A DNA stretch of 64,000 nucleotides from positions 124,001-188,000 of the forward strand of contig NZ_BMRZ01000010.1 of the NCBI RefSeq assembly GCF_014648895.1. The letters run 5' to 3'. Under the pieces are notes generated by a model that saw nothing but the letters and a program-made list of their open reading frames with translations, was not told the DNA's origin and searched no databases. The position numbers and the translations under genes are program-made. Source of the stretch: Streptomyces tanashiensis (GTDB taxonomy: Bacteria > Actinomycetota > Actinomycetes > Streptomycetales > Streptomycetaceae). This document shows, piece by piece, positions 53,235 to 62,175 of the stretch; position 1 is the first letter of the stretch; every line of letters starts with the position of its first letter.

Positions 53235-53263
53235 AAAGGGGCGCCGACCGGTGGTCGGCGCCC
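53235..53263. terminator. Terminator between terD and nrdJ
   Basis: AGGGGCGCCGACC (53235-53247) pairs with GGTCGGCGCCCCT (53251-53263) around a 3-base loop, between the convergent terD and nrdJ genes. Confidence 0.88.
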
Positions 53264-53319
53264 CTCACGGGCCATCCGGTGCGCTCAGCGGATTCCTCCG
53301 CTCAGCGCACCGACCGGTG

Positions 53320-56214
53320 TCAGCTGCAGCCGCTGGTCGAGCCGCAGCCCTCGCAGATGTAGCAGGAGCCGGCCCGCTGCATCTTCGTACCGCAGGAGAA
53401 GCAGAGCGGGGCGTCGGCGCTGATGCCGAGCTGCATCTCGACGAGCTCCGCGGAGGTGTGGGCCTGCTTGGGGGCCGGGACCTCGACCTTGGGGGCCGGG
53501 ACCGCGACGGCCTTCAGCTCCTGGGTGCGGGGCGCGGACTGGGCCAGCGCCTCGACGTCGAGGTCCTCGTCCTCGGGCTGCTCGTACGAGCCGGTGTCCA
53601 GGTGACGCTGGCGCTCCTCGGCCGAGTGGATGCCGAGGGCGGAGCGCGTCTCGAAGGGCAGGAAGTCCAGCGCCAGGCGGCGGAAGATGTAGTCGACGAT
53701 CGACTGCGCCATCCGCACGTCCGGGTCGTCCGTCATGCCGGCCGGCTCGAAGCGCATGTTGGTGAACTTCGAGACGTAGGTCTCGAGCGGGACGCCGTAC
53801 TGCAGGCCGACGGAGACGGCGATGGAGAAGGCGTCCATCATGCCGGCGAGGGTGGAACCCTGCTTGGACATCTTCAGGAAGACCTCGCCGAGACCGTCGT
53901 CCGGGTAGGAGTTGGCGGTCATGTAGCCCTCGGCGCCACCGACGGTGAAGGAGGTGGTGATCCCCGGACGGCCCTTGGGCAGACGCTTGCGGACCGGACG
54001 GTACTCGACGACCTTCTCGACGGCCTCGCGGATCGTCGCCTCGGACTTCGCGGTGACCTCGGCCTTCTCGTCCTCCTTCTTCTTGGCGGAGAGCGGCTGG
54101 CCGACCTTGCAGTTGTCGCGGTAGATCGCGAGCGCCTTGACGCCCATCTTCCAGGCCTCGAAGTAGACCTCCTCGACGTCCTCGACCGTGGCCGTCTCCG
54201 GCAGGTTCACGGTCTTGGAGAGGGCGCCCGAGATCCACGGCTGGATGGCGGCCATCATGCGGACGTGGCCCATCGCGGAGATGGAACGCTCGCCCATGGC
54301 GCAGTCGAAGACCTCGTAGTGCTCGGTCTTCAGGCCGGGCGCGTCGATCACATTGCCGTGCTCGGCGATGTGGGCGACGATCGCCTCGATCTGCTCCTCC
54401 TGGTAGCCCAGGCGGCGCAGGGCCTGCGGGACGGTGCCGTTGACGATCTGCATCGAGCCGCCGCCGACGAGCTTCTTGAACTTGACCAGGGCGAGGTCGG
54501 GCTCGAGGCCGGTGGTGTCGCAGGACATCGCGAGGCCGATGGTGCCGGTGGGGGCGATGACCGAGGCCTGGGCGTTGCGGAAGCCGTTCTTGGCGCCGAG
54601 GCGGATCACGTCCTGCCAGGCCTCCGTGGCGGCGGCCCAGATCGGCGAGTCCAGGTCGTCCATGCGGACGGCCTTGGTGTTCTCGTCGGCGTGCTGCTGC
54701 ATGACGCGCTGGTGCGGCTCGGCGTTGAGGGCGTAGCCGTCGTACGCGCCGACGACCGCGGCGAGCTCGGCGGAACGCTTGTACGAGGTGCCCGTCATCA
54801 GGGAGGTGATGGCGCCGGCGAGGGCGCGGCCGCCGTCGGAGTCGTACGCGTGGCCGGTCGCCATCAGCAGGGCGCCGAGGTTGGCGTAGCCGATGCCGAG
54901 CTGGCGGAAGGCGCGGGTGTTCTCGCCGATCTTCTGGGTGGGGAAGTCGGCGAAGCAGATGGAGATGTCCATCGCGGTGATGACGAGCTCGACGACCTTG
55001 GCGAAGCGCTCGACGTCGAAGGACTGGTTGCCCTTGCCGTCGTCCTTGAGGAACTTCATGAGGTTCAGCGAGGCGAGGTTGCAGGACGTGTTGTCCAGGT
55101 GCATGTACTCGCTGCACGGGTTCGAGCCGTTGATGCGGCCGGACTCCGGGCAGGTGTGCCAGTGGTTGATCGTGTCGTCGTACTGGATGCCCGGGTCGGC
55201 GCAGGCCCACGCGGCCTCGGCCATCTTGCGGAAGAGCGACTTGGCGTCGACCTCCTCGATGACCTCGCCGGTCATGCGCGAGGTGAGGCCGAACTTCCCG
55301 CCGGACTCGACGGCCTTCATGAACGTGTCGTTCACGCGGACGGAGTTGTTGGCGTTCTGGTACTGGACGGACGTGATGTCGTCGCCGCCCAGGTCCATGT
55401 CGAAGCCCGCGTCACGGAGGGCGCGGATCTTCTCCTCCTCCTTGACCTTGGTCTCGATGAAGTCCTCGATGTCGGGGTGGTCGACGTCGAGGATGACCAT
55501 CTTGGCCGCGCGGCGGGTGGCGCCGCCCGACTTGATCGTTCCCGCGGAGGCGTCGGCGCCGCGCATGAAGGAGACCGGGCCGGAGGCGTTGCCGCCGGAG
55601 GAGAGCAGCTCCTTGGAGGAGCGGATACGGGAGAGGTTCAGGCCGGCGCCGGAGCCGCCCTTGAAGATCATGCCCTCTTCCTTGTACCAGTCGAGGATGG
55701 ACTCCATGGAGTCGTCGACGGACAGGATGAAGCAGGCGGAGACCTGCTGGGGCTGCGGCGTGCCGACGTTGAACCAGACCGGCGAGTTGAAGCTGAAGAT
55801 CTGGTGCAGGAGGGCGTAGGCCAGCTCGTGCTCGAAGATCTCGGCGTCGGCGGGCGAGGCGAAGTAGCCGTAGTCCTCGCCGGCCTTCGTGTACGTCTTC
55901 ACGATCCGGTCGATGAGCTGCTTGAGACCGGTCTCGCGCTGCGGGGTGCCGACGGCGCCCCGGAAGTACTTGCTGGTGACGATGTTGACCGCGTTCACCG
56001 ACCAGAAGTCGGGGAACTCGACGCCACGCTGCTCGAAGTTGATCGAGCCGTCGCGCCAGTTGGTCATGACGACGTCACGGCGCTCCCACGCCACCTCGTC
56101 GTACGGATGCACGCCGGGGGTGGTGTGGATGCGCTCGATACGCAGGCCCTTGCTCGCCGACTTGGCTCCCTTGGTGCGGGAACCACGTGCCGGGCCGCTC
56201 GCCGTCTCTGTCAT
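53320..56214 (-). CDS. nrdJ: Adenosylcobalamin-dependent class II ribonucleotide reductase
   Basis: The 964-residue enzyme reduces ribonucleotides to deoxyribonucleotides using coenzyme B12 and so needs no oxygen. Recognisable blocks are FSFNSPVWFNVG near the substrate site, GGSGAGLNLSRIRSS, SEYMHLDNTSCNLASLNL (reductase core), GTIGLAMSCDTTGLEPDLALV and DAFSIAVSVGLQYGVPLE. The C-terminus carries the cysteine-rich CGTKMQRAGSCYICEGCGSTSGCS, with redox or zinc cysteines. GGGAGG lies upstream of the ATG at 56214. It follows nrdR on the same strand with a 172-bp gap, matching the Streptomyces nrdRJ operon. Confidence 0.95.
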   Translation of the reverse strand: MTETASGPARGSRTKGAKSASKGLRIERIHTTPGVHPYDEVAWERRDVVMTNWRDGSINFEQRGVEFPDFWSVNAVNIVTSKYFRGAVGTPQRETGLKQLIDRIVKTYTKAGEDYGYFASPADAEIFEHELAYALLHQIFSFNSPVWFNVGTPQPQQVSACFILSVDDSMESILDWYKEEGMIFKGGSGAGLNLSRIRSSKELLSSGGNASGPVSFMRGADASAGTIKSGGATRRAAKMVILDVDHPDIEDFIETKVKEEEKIRALRDAGFDMDLGGDDITSVQYQNANNSVRVNDTFMKAVESGGKFGLTSRMTGEVIEEVDAKSLFRKMAEAAWACADPGIQYDDTINHWHTCPESGRINGSNPCSEYMHLDNTSCNLASLNLMKFLKDDGKGNQSFDVERFAKVVELVITAMDISICFADFPTQKIGENTRAFRQLGIGYANLGALLMATGHAYDSDGGRALAGAITSLMTGTSYKRSAELAAVVGAYDGYALNAEPHQRVMQQHADENTKAVRMDDLDSPIWAAATEAWQDVIRLGAKNGFRNAQASVIAPTGTIGLAMSCDTTGLEPDLALVKFKKLVGGGSMQIVNGTVPQALRRLGYQEEQIEAIVAHIAEHGNVIDAPGLKTEHYEVFDCAMGERSISAMGHVRMMAAIQPWISGALSKTVNLPETATVEDVEEVYFEAWKMGVKALAIYRDNCKVGQPLSAKKKEDEKAEVTAKSEATIREAVEKVVEYRPVRKRLPKGRPGITTSFTVGGAEGYMTANSYPDDGLGEVFLKMSKQGSTLAGMMDAFSIAVSVGLQYGVPLETYVSKFTNMRFEPAGMTDDPDVRMAQSIVDYIFRRLALDFLPFETRSALGIHSAEERQRHLDTGSYEQPEDEDLDVEALAQSAPRTQELKAVAVPAPKVEVPAPKQAHTSAELVEMQLGISADAPLCFSCGTKMQRAGSCYICEGCGSTSGCS

Positions 56215-56386
56215 GCCGCCTCCCATATACGGGCAAAACACACTTTGGCGCCCAGATAGTCCCAGGGCACCGTCTTCTGTACGTCGTTCTGTACTGCTGC
56301 CACAGGGACCACAGGGGTCGCCCGGGGCACGTCTGCAGGGCCGCACGGCGGCCGGTCGCCGGGCCTGCGTCGGCCCGGACCGCCGA

Positions 56387-56896
56387 TCAGTCGGCGGCGG
56401 TGGCGGGAACGGGGACCTCAGGGGTCACACCGGTCCCGTTGTTCTCAGCGGGAGGCCGCACGCGGAGTTCCGCGATGGCGGCCTCGAAGTCTTCGAGGCT
56501 GTCGAAAGCCTTGTACACGGACGCGAAGCGCAGGTACGCGACGAGGTCGAGCTCCTGCAGGGGGCCGAGGATGGCCAGGCCCACGTCGTGGGTGGTCAGC
56601 TCGGCACTGCCCGTGGCGCGCACCGCCTCCTCGACCCGCTGGCCGAGCTTGGCGAGGGCGTCCTCGGTGACCGGTCGCCCCTGGCACGCCTTGCGGACGC
56701 CGGAGATGACCTTGTTACGGCTGAAGGGCTCGGTGACGCCGGAGCGCTTCACCACCATGAGCGAGCAGGTCTCCACCGTCGTGAAACGACGGGAGCAGTC
56801 GGGGCACTGGCGACGACGTCGGATCGACGTCCCGTCGTCGGTGGTGCGACTGTCGACGACACGGCTGTCGGGGTGCCTGCAGAAGGGGCAATGCAC
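56387..56896 (-). CDS. nrdR: Transcriptional repressor NrdR
   Basis: The 169-residue repressor of ribonucleotide reductase genes has an N-terminal zinc ribbon with Cys3, Cys6, Cys31 and Cys34, and then the ATP-cone (VVKRSGVTEPFSRNKVISGVRKACQGRPV) that senses ATP/dATP. The C-terminal helices (VAYLRFASVYKAFDSLEDFEAAIAEL) are standard. It starts at GTG 56896. Two NrdR boxes lie in its promoter region, so it is autoregulated together with nrdJ. It is divergent from lexA. Confidence 0.96.
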   Translation of the reverse strand: MHCPFCRHPDSRVVDSRTTDDGTSIRRRRQCPDCSRRFTTVETCSLMVVKRSGVTEPFSRNKVISGVRKACQGRPVTEDALAKLGQRVEEAVRATGSAELTTHDVGLAILGPLQELDLVAYLRFASVYKAFDSLEDFEAAIAELRVRPPAENNGTGVTPEVPVPATAAD

Positions 56897-57004
56897 TGGT
56901 TCCGACCCTTCTCACGGCACGACTGACGAGCCTCACCGGCCCGTCAAGGCCCTGCGAAGCGACCTCCAGCATAGGCGATGCGCGCACCCCCGGCAGACCG
57001 GGGA

Positions 57005-57050
57005 CCACTACCCCTGGGTGGTCGATGCCATCCAACCACTAGATCTTGGG
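57005..57050. promoter_or_regulatory. Two NrdR boxes upstream of nrdRJ
   Basis: CCACTACCCCTGGG at 57005-57018 and CCACTAGATCTTGGG at 57036-57050 share the CCACTA-N3-CT-GG pattern of NrdR boxes. They are offset by exactly 31 bases, the three-helical-turn spacing known for paired NrdR boxes. They lie about 110-155 bases upstream of the nrdR start. Confidence 0.8.
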
Positions 57051-57252
57051 TTGCGGGCCATTCGGAGCCCCCAGCGTGTCGCGGCGCGGGCGCTCCCGCG
57101 GATCCACGCCCGCGGGTGCGACACTGGGACGGTGCACCGGTCGCTCGCGACCCAGCGGCGAAGGCTACCGTAACGACCGATTTGGGGCGGCGGAGTGGGC
57201 GGGCTCATACACCTCCGCACATACGCGCGTAAGGCAATCTGCGAATTTTCAC

Positions 57253-57268
57253 TCGAACGTGTGTTTGG
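57253..57268. promoter_or_regulatory. SOS box (LexA operator) upstream of lexA
   Basis: TCGAACGTGTGTTTGG matches the Gram-positive SOS box CGAAC-N4-GTTCG with one deviation in the right arm. It lies 66 bases upstream of the lexA start. It predicts LexA autoregulation, as known in Streptomyces. Confidence 0.85.
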
Positions 57269-57333
57269 CGCAACCTTTCGAAAGCCACTACCGTTGTGCC
57301 AGCCAGGGAGACCATTCGAGAGGGGCCGACGAC

Positions 57334-58122
57334 GTGACCACCACCGCAGACAGTGCCACCATCACCGCCCAGGACCGCTCCCAGGGCCGACTCGAGCCGG
57401 TGCACGCCATGAATGAAGCAAGCATGAACGGCGAGGAGCCCGGGCGACCCGCCCGCGCCCTCCCCGGGCGACCTCCAGGCATCCGCGCCGACAGCTCCGG
57501 ACTCACCGACCGGCAGCGCAGGGTCATCGAAGTCATTCGCGACTCGGTCCAGCGGCGCGGCTACCCGCCGTCGATGAGGGAGATCGGGCAGGCGGTCGGC
57601 CTCTCCAGCACCTCCTCGGTCGCGCACCAGCTCATGGCGCTGGAGCGCAAGGGCTTCCTCCGCCGCGACCCGCACCGGCCCCGCGCCTACGAGGTCCGCG
57701 GCTCCGACCAGCCGAGCACCCAGCCGACGGACACCACCGGCAAGCCGGCCGCGTCGTACGTCCCGCTGGTCGGCCGCATCGCCGCCGGTGGCCCGATCCT
57801 GGCCGAGGAGTCCGTCGAGGACGTCTTCCCCCTCCCCCGGCAGCTGGTCGGCGACGGCGAGCTGTTCGTCCTGAAGGTCGTCGGCGACTCCATGATCGAA
57901 GCCGCCATCTGTGACGGTGACTGGGTCACCGTCCGCCGTCAGCCCGTCGCGGAGAACGGCGACATCGTCGCCGCCATGCTCGACGGCGAAGCCACCGTCA
58001 AGCGCTTCAAGCGCGAGGACGGCCACGTCTGGCTGCTCCCGCACAACGCGGCGTACCAGCCCATCCCCGGCGACGAGGCCACCATCCTCGGCAAGGTCGT
58101 GGCGGTGCTGCGGCGGGTGTGA
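57334..58122 (+). CDS. lexA: SOS response repressor LexA
   Basis: The 262-residue repressor self-cleaves when RecA filaments form. After an approximately 50-residue N-terminal extension, the winged helix is LTDRQRRVIEVIRDSVQRRGYPPSMREIGQAVGL. The cleavage site is Ala151-Gly152 in RIAAGG, and the Ser-Lys dyad is Ser186 (VVGDSMIEA) and Lys223 (EATVKRF). I chose GTG 57334 (VTTTADSATITAQDRS), which matches the S. coelicolor start I recall; GAGAGGGG lies upstream. It carries an SOS box in its promoter and a terminator hairpin after it. Confidence 0.96.
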   Translation: MTTTADSATITAQDRSQGRLEPVHAMNEASMNGEEPGRPARALPGRPPGIRADSSGLTDRQRRVIEVIRDSVQRRGYPPSMREIGQAVGLSSTSSVAHQLMALERKGFLRRDPHRPRAYEVRGSDQPSTQPTDTTGKPAASYVPLVGRIAAGGPILAEESVEDVFPLPRQLVGDGELFVLKVVGDSMIEAAICDGDWVTVRRQPVAENGDIVAAMLDGEATVKRFKREDGHVWLLPHNAAYQPIPGDEATILGKVVAVLRRV

Positions 58123-58143
58123 CACTCCCCGCCGGCTCTGACC

Positions 58144-58178
58144 GGGCCCCGGGACCCACTGCGCCGGTCCCGGGGCCC
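58144..58178 (+). terminator. Terminator after lexA
   Basis: GGGCCCCGGGACC (58144-58156) pairs with GGTCCCGGGGCCC (58166-58178) around 9 bases, 21 bases after the lexA stop. Confidence 0.85.
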
Positions 58179-58204
58179 TGCCGTGTCCTCAGGAGCAGGC
58201 CCTG

Positions 58205-58248
58205 GGCCGCTGTCTTTCGGATCAGGGCTGATCCGAAAGACAGCGGCC
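58205..58248 (-). terminator. Extended perfect hairpin at the dinG-like gene stop
   Basis: Arms of 21 bases (58205-58225 and 58228-58248) pair with no mismatch around a two-base loop. The last arm base is the final base of the minus-strand stop codon (TAG, 58250-58248), so the hairpin begins at the stop. It is likely the terminator of the helicase gene, facing the lexA terminator. Confidence 0.85.
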
Positions 58249-60221
58249 TAGGCGTCGGCCGTCCTCGACGCGGCGTCGATGGCCGCGAGCGACTTCCGCA
58301 CCTGGTTGCGGTCCGTCGTGTACCAGAAATCAGGCAGCGAGGCCTTCAGATAGCTGCCGTAGCGGGCGGTGGCCAGCCGGGGATCGAGGATCGCCACGAC
58401 GCCCCGGTCACCGGTGGCCCGCACCAGCCGGCCGGCGCCCTGCGCCATCAGCAGGGCCGCGTGGGTCGCCGCGACCGCCATGAAGCCGTTCCCCCCGGCC
58501 TCCTCGACGGCCTTCTGCCGCGCGCTCATCAGCGGGTCGTCCGGGCGCGGGAACGGGATCTTGTCCATGACGACCAGCTGGCAGCTGGGTCCCGGGACGT
58601 CCACGCCCTGCCAGAGCGAGAGCGTGCCGAAGAGGCAGGTCTTCGGGTCGGCCGCGAAGTTCTTGATCAGCTCGCCCAGCGTGTCCTCGCCCTGGAGCAG
58701 GATCGGAAGCTCCGGGATCCGGGTCCGCAGCTCCTCCGCCGCCTGCTGCGCGGCACGCATGGAGGAGAACAGGCCGAGGGTCCGCCCGCCGGCCGCCTGC
58801 ATCAGCTCGGTCAGCTCGTCGAGCATGTCGCCCCGCTCCCCGTCGCGCGCGGGGCGCGAGAGGTGCTTGGCGACGTACAGGATGCCCTGCTTCGGATAGT
58901 CGAACGGGGAGCCGACGTCGATGCCCTTCCAGACGGGCAGGTCGTCGCCCTTGGTCCCCTCGGGGGCCAGTCCGAGGGAGGCCCCGACGCCGTTGAAGTC
59001 GCCGCCCAGCTTGAGCGTGGCCGAGGCGAGCACCACGGACCGCTCGGTGAAGAGCTTCTCGCGGAGCAGGCCCGAGACGGTCAGCGGCGCGACCCGCAGC
59101 GAGGCCCCGAAACGGTCATGACGCTCGTACCAGACGACGTCGTACTCCGAACCGTGGGTGATGCGCTCCGCGACACCGTGCACGGTCTCCACCGAGGCCA
59201 TGGCCTGCTTGCGCACCGCGTCCTCGTCCTGCACGGCCCGGTCCCGGGTGTTGCCCAGGGCCGTGATCACCGCGCGGGCCGCGTCCCGCAACGCCATCAA
59301 CGCGTACGCGAGGTCCTCAGGGATCTCCTCCAGGCGGCCCGGCAGCGCCAGCTCCATGACCCGCTCGAAGCCCTCCGCGGCGGTCTGCAGCTGGTCGGCC
59401 GTCTTCTCGTCCACGAGCTTCGCGGCCCGGCGCACGGCACGGTTGACCTGGCCGGGCGTGAGCTCGCCGGTGGCGACACCCGTGACCCGGGAGACCAGCT
59501 CATGGGCCTCGTCGACGATCAGCACCTCGTGCTGCGGGAGCACCGGCGCGCCCTCGATGGCGTCGATGGCGAGCAGGGCGTGGTTGGTGACGACGACGTC
59601 CGCGAGCTTGGCGCGCTCGCGTGCCGCCTCGGCGAAGCACTCCGGTCCGTACGCGCACTTGCTGGCCCCGAGGCACTCCCGGGAGGAGACCGAGACCTGG
59701 GCCCAGGCCTTGTCGGAGACGCCCGGCGTCAGGTCGTCCCGGTCGCCGGTCTCCGTCTCGTCCGACCAGTCACGCAGCCGCAGCAGGTCCTGGCCCAGCT
59801 TGCTCGTGGGCGCGGCCGCCTCGAACGGGTCGAAGAGGCCGTCCTCCTCGTCCTGCGGAACCCCCTCGTGGAGCCGGTGCAGGCAGAGGTAGTTCGACCG
59901 GCCCTTGAGCATGGCGAAATTCGGGCGGCGGCGCAGCTGCGGATGCAGCGCGTCGACCGTCCGGGGAAGATCGCGCTCGACGAGCTGGCGCTGGAGCGCC
60001 AGGGTGGCCGTGGCCACCACCACCCGCTCGCCCTGGGCCAGCGCCGGCACCAGGTAGCCGAGCGACTTGCCCGTGCCGGTACCGGCCTGGACTAGGAGGT
60101 GGGAGTTGTCGTCGATGGCCTCGGCCACGGCCTCGGCCATGGTGACCTGGCCGGGCCGCTCCGTGCCGCCGACGGCGGAGACGGCGGCGTGGAGGAGGTC
60201 GGGGAGGGATGGCTTCGTCAT
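58248..60221 (-). CDS. DinG/YoaA-type ATP-dependent DNA helicase
   Basis: The 657-residue XPD-like superfamily 2 helicase has RPGQVTMAEAVAEAIDDN (Q-like region), Walker A AGTGTGKSLGYLVPAL, DEAH in VLIVDEAHELVSRVTG, and motif VI near QGAGRLVRATGDRGVVAILDPRL. Cysteines in YLCLHRLHEG, SSRECLGASKCAYGPECF could hold the iron-sulfur cluster typical of DinG/XPD proteins. It probably resolves R-loops or other structured DNA in repair. It is convergent with lexA, and the gene pair is conserved in Streptomyces. No SOS box was seen upstream. Confidence 0.92.
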   Translation of the reverse strand: MTKPSLPDLLHAAVSAVGGTERPGQVTMAEAVAEAIDDNSHLLVQAGTGTGKSLGYLVPALAQGERVVVATATLALQRQLVERDLPRTVDALHPQLRRRPNFAMLKGRSNYLCLHRLHEGVPQDEEDGLFDPFEAAAPTSKLGQDLLRLRDWSDETETGDRDDLTPGVSDKAWAQVSVSSRECLGASKCAYGPECFAEAARERAKLADVVVTNHALLAIDAIEGAPVLPQHEVLIVDEAHELVSRVTGVATGELTPGQVNRAVRRAAKLVDEKTADQLQTAAEGFERVMELALPGRLEEIPEDLAYALMALRDAARAVITALGNTRDRAVQDEDAVRKQAMASVETVHGVAERITHGSEYDVVWYERHDRFGASLRVAPLTVSGLLREKLFTERSVVLASATLKLGGDFNGVGASLGLAPEGTKGDDLPVWKGIDVGSPFDYPKQGILYVAKHLSRPARDGERGDMLDELTELMQAAGGRTLGLFSSMRAAQQAAEELRTRIPELPILLQGEDTLGELIKNFAADPKTCLFGTLSLWQGVDVPGPSCQLVVMDKIPFPRPDDPLMSARQKAVEEAGGNGFMAVAATHAALLMAQGAGRLVRATGDRGVVAILDPRLATARYGSYLKASLPDFWYTTDRNQVRKSLAAIDAASRTADA

Positions 60222-60271
60222 AGCCCTTCCACCCTACGGGGCGGCACTGACAGCCGGGTCACGCGAGCACC

Positions 60272-62116
60272 TCACGCGAGCGGGTTGGGGACGGTCCCGT
60301 GGACGGCGGCGTGCGGACGCTCGGGCCGGTCCCGGTAGCCGTCCAGGTGCAGACGGTTGCGGTTGAGACAGAGCCGCTCGATGCGCGGGGTCAGGAGGTC
60401 GAAGAGCTCGAAGCGTTCCTTCAGCTCGGGGAAGCGCGCCTGGTGGCGCAGGATCTCCGCGCGGACGAGGCCCCAGAAGTCCTCCTCGGGCACGCCGAGT
60501 TGTTCCTCGCAGAGCGGCGCCAGATAGCGGAAGACGCCGACGAAGAGCCCCGAATGGATGAATTGGATCAGGAATTCGGGTTCCTCGGTGAGGAGGACGG
60601 CGCGGACGTCGTCGGGCAGCGTGTCGTGCTCGGGCAGCGGCTGCGCGCTGATGTTCACGTCGTCGACGAAGTCCTTGATCGCGAGGCGGACGGGGACGTC
60701 GTCGCCGTCGTAGACGACGATGGCGTTCTCGCCGTGCGGGGAGAAGACCGTGCCGTAGCGGTAGAGGAAGTGCAGCAGCGGCGGCAGCAGAGCGGCGAAG
60801 AGGCGCTGGAGCCAGACGGCGGGGGCGAGCCCGGAGCGCTCGACGAGCTCGGCGACGAACGCCCGGCCCTCCGGGTCGGTGTGGAGCAGCGAGGCGAGGG
60901 TGCGGGCCCGCTCGCCCGGGGGCAGTCGCAGCGGTTCGCGCCAGATCGCCCCGAGCAGTTCCTTGTACTGGTACGGGACTTCGGGCAGCCGGTCGTACAG
61001 CGGGTGCTCGACGGTGACGGAGGCGACCTCGCCGAGGAGGATCACTCCGCACTCGTCCCGCAGGAACGGGTCGCCTTCGCGCAGCCCGTGGACCCAGGCG
61101 GTCACGGCGGGCGCGGCGAGGGTCCGTTCGGTGGGCAGTCCGCGCCAGACCAGGGTGTTGAGCACCGAGAGCGGCAGCTTGACGGTGTGCCGGTCGGGAC
61201 GGCTGGTGTTGAGGAAGGTACGGACGGACTGCTGCGGCAGGCGGAGATCGCCGTCCGCGGGGAGCGGGACGACGGTCCCGGCGGCGATGGCCGGGGCGTA
61301 GAGCGGCAGCAGGATCTCGTCCCACTGCCAGGGGTGGACGGGCAGCAGGAGGTAGCCGTCGGGTTCGTGGCCGCGGGCGGTCAGCGCGGCGCGGAAGGCG
61401 GCGTGCACCTCGGGGTCGAGCTCCTTGGCGTACAGCAGGTCGGGGGTGTCGAGGCCGGCCACGCCCCGGTAGGCGGCGAGGCGGTTGCTGACGGCGATCC
61501 ACGGCAGCCGGGTCGCGCGGCGCGCCTCGGGGGCCCAGTGGGCGGCGTCGGTGGCGGAGAAGCCGATGCGGCCCTTGTTGAGGACGAGCCAGGGGTGGCC
61601 GGTCTGGTGGCCTTCGAGTTCCGCGTAGGAGAGCTCGGCGAGGCGGGCTGCGGTGAGGGCGGTGTGGTCGAGGCGGGCGTCGGCGGCGAGGGTGGCGGAG
61701 AGTTCGCGGATCAGGTGGCCGAGGGTGGCGCCGTCGAGCCGGAGGAGTCGGCGGGCGCGGACCAGGAAGTCGAAGGGGTCGGTGAGCGGCCGGCCCTCGT
61801 GGGTGATCGAGCCGGCGGTGACCTGCCAGCTGCCGTAGGCGCCGCGGCGGGCACGGAAGGTGAGCGTGGTGCCGTCGTCGAGCCGCAGTGCGTGACGGTC
61901 GGGCTCGCCGTCGTCCAGGGGTACGGGTTCGACGATCTCCTCGTAGGCGAACTCGGAGAGGGCCTTGGCGAGGAGGCGGGAGGAGGCCCGGGTCCAGGCG
62001 TCGGCGTTCAGTTCGGGGGGCGCGAGCAGCTCGGGCGCCGGGGCGGGACCGGTGGCGGGAGCCGGAGCGGGCGGGGTGGGTCGTGCGGAGTCGTGAGGTG
62101 CAGGGGACGTCGACAC
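60272..62116 (-). CDS. NRPS-independent siderophore synthetase (IucA/IucC family)
   Basis: The 614-residue enzyme couples a carboxylic acid to an amine via acyl adenylate. Family landmarks visible are GHPWLVLNKGRIGFSATD, LLLPVHPWQWDE, SVRTFLNTSRPDRHTVKLPLSV, HGENAIVVYDGDDVPVRLAIKDFVDDV and the C-terminal FhuF-like half ending with KERFELFDLLTPRIERLCLNRNRL. I chose GTG at 62116, where GAGGAG lies 5 bases upstream. An alternative GTG at 62179 overlaps the preceding stop (GTGA) but has no ribosome site. It is third in a minus-strand operon with a GNAT and a second IucA/IucC gene. Confidence 0.92.
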   Translation of the reverse strand: MSTSPAPHDSARPTPPAPAPATGPAPAPELLAPPELNADAWTRASSRLLAKALSEFAYEEIVEPVPLDDGEPDRHALRLDDGTTLTFRARRGAYGSWQVTAGSITHEGRPLTDPFDFLVRARRLLRLDGATLGHLIRELSATLAADARLDHTALTAARLAELSYAELEGHQTGHPWLVLNKGRIGFSATDAAHWAPEARRATRLPWIAVSNRLAAYRGVAGLDTPDLLYAKELDPEVHAAFRAALTARGHEPDGYLLLPVHPWQWDEILLPLYAPAIAAGTVVPLPADGDLRLPQQSVRTFLNTSRPDRHTVKLPLSVLNTLVWRGLPTERTLAAPAVTAWVHGLREGDPFLRDECGVILLGEVASVTVEHPLYDRLPEVPYQYKELLGAIWREPLRLPPGERARTLASLLHTDPEGRAFVAELVERSGLAPAVWLQRLFAALLPPLLHFLYRYGTVFSPHGENAIVVYDGDDVPVRLAIKDFVDDVNISAQPLPEHDTLPDDVRAVLLTEEPEFLIQFIHSGLFVGVFRYLAPLCEEQLGVPEEDFWGLVRAEILRHQARFPELKERFELFDLLTPRIERLCLNRNRLHLDGYRDRPERPHAAVHGTVPNPLA

Positions 62117-62175
62117 GAGGACTCCTCGGAGTGGGAACCGCTGGGGGTCGAGCGGTGTATGTAAGGCAGAGGCGT

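Larger units (their letters stand above)
56897..57333. other. 437-bp divergent nrdR/lexA control region
   Basis: No ORF is credible here. The NrdR box pair (57005-57050) lies on the nrdR side and the SOS box (57253-57268) on the lexA side, with about 200 bases between. The long space presumably separates two independent promoters, although both regulons respond to replication stress. No -10/-35 could be assigned confidently. Confidence 0.7.

Noticed and set aside
53092..56259. A 1055-codon plus-strand frame antisense to nrdJ
   Set aside because: nrdJ is unambiguous on the other strand. The antisense product is repetitive Val/Gly/Asp/Arg without family motifs.
60222..60271. SOS box upstream of the DinG-type helicase
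   Set aside because: No CGAAC-N4-GTTCG-like sequence is present in the 50-base gap ahead of the gene, although DinG is SOS-induced in other bacteria.
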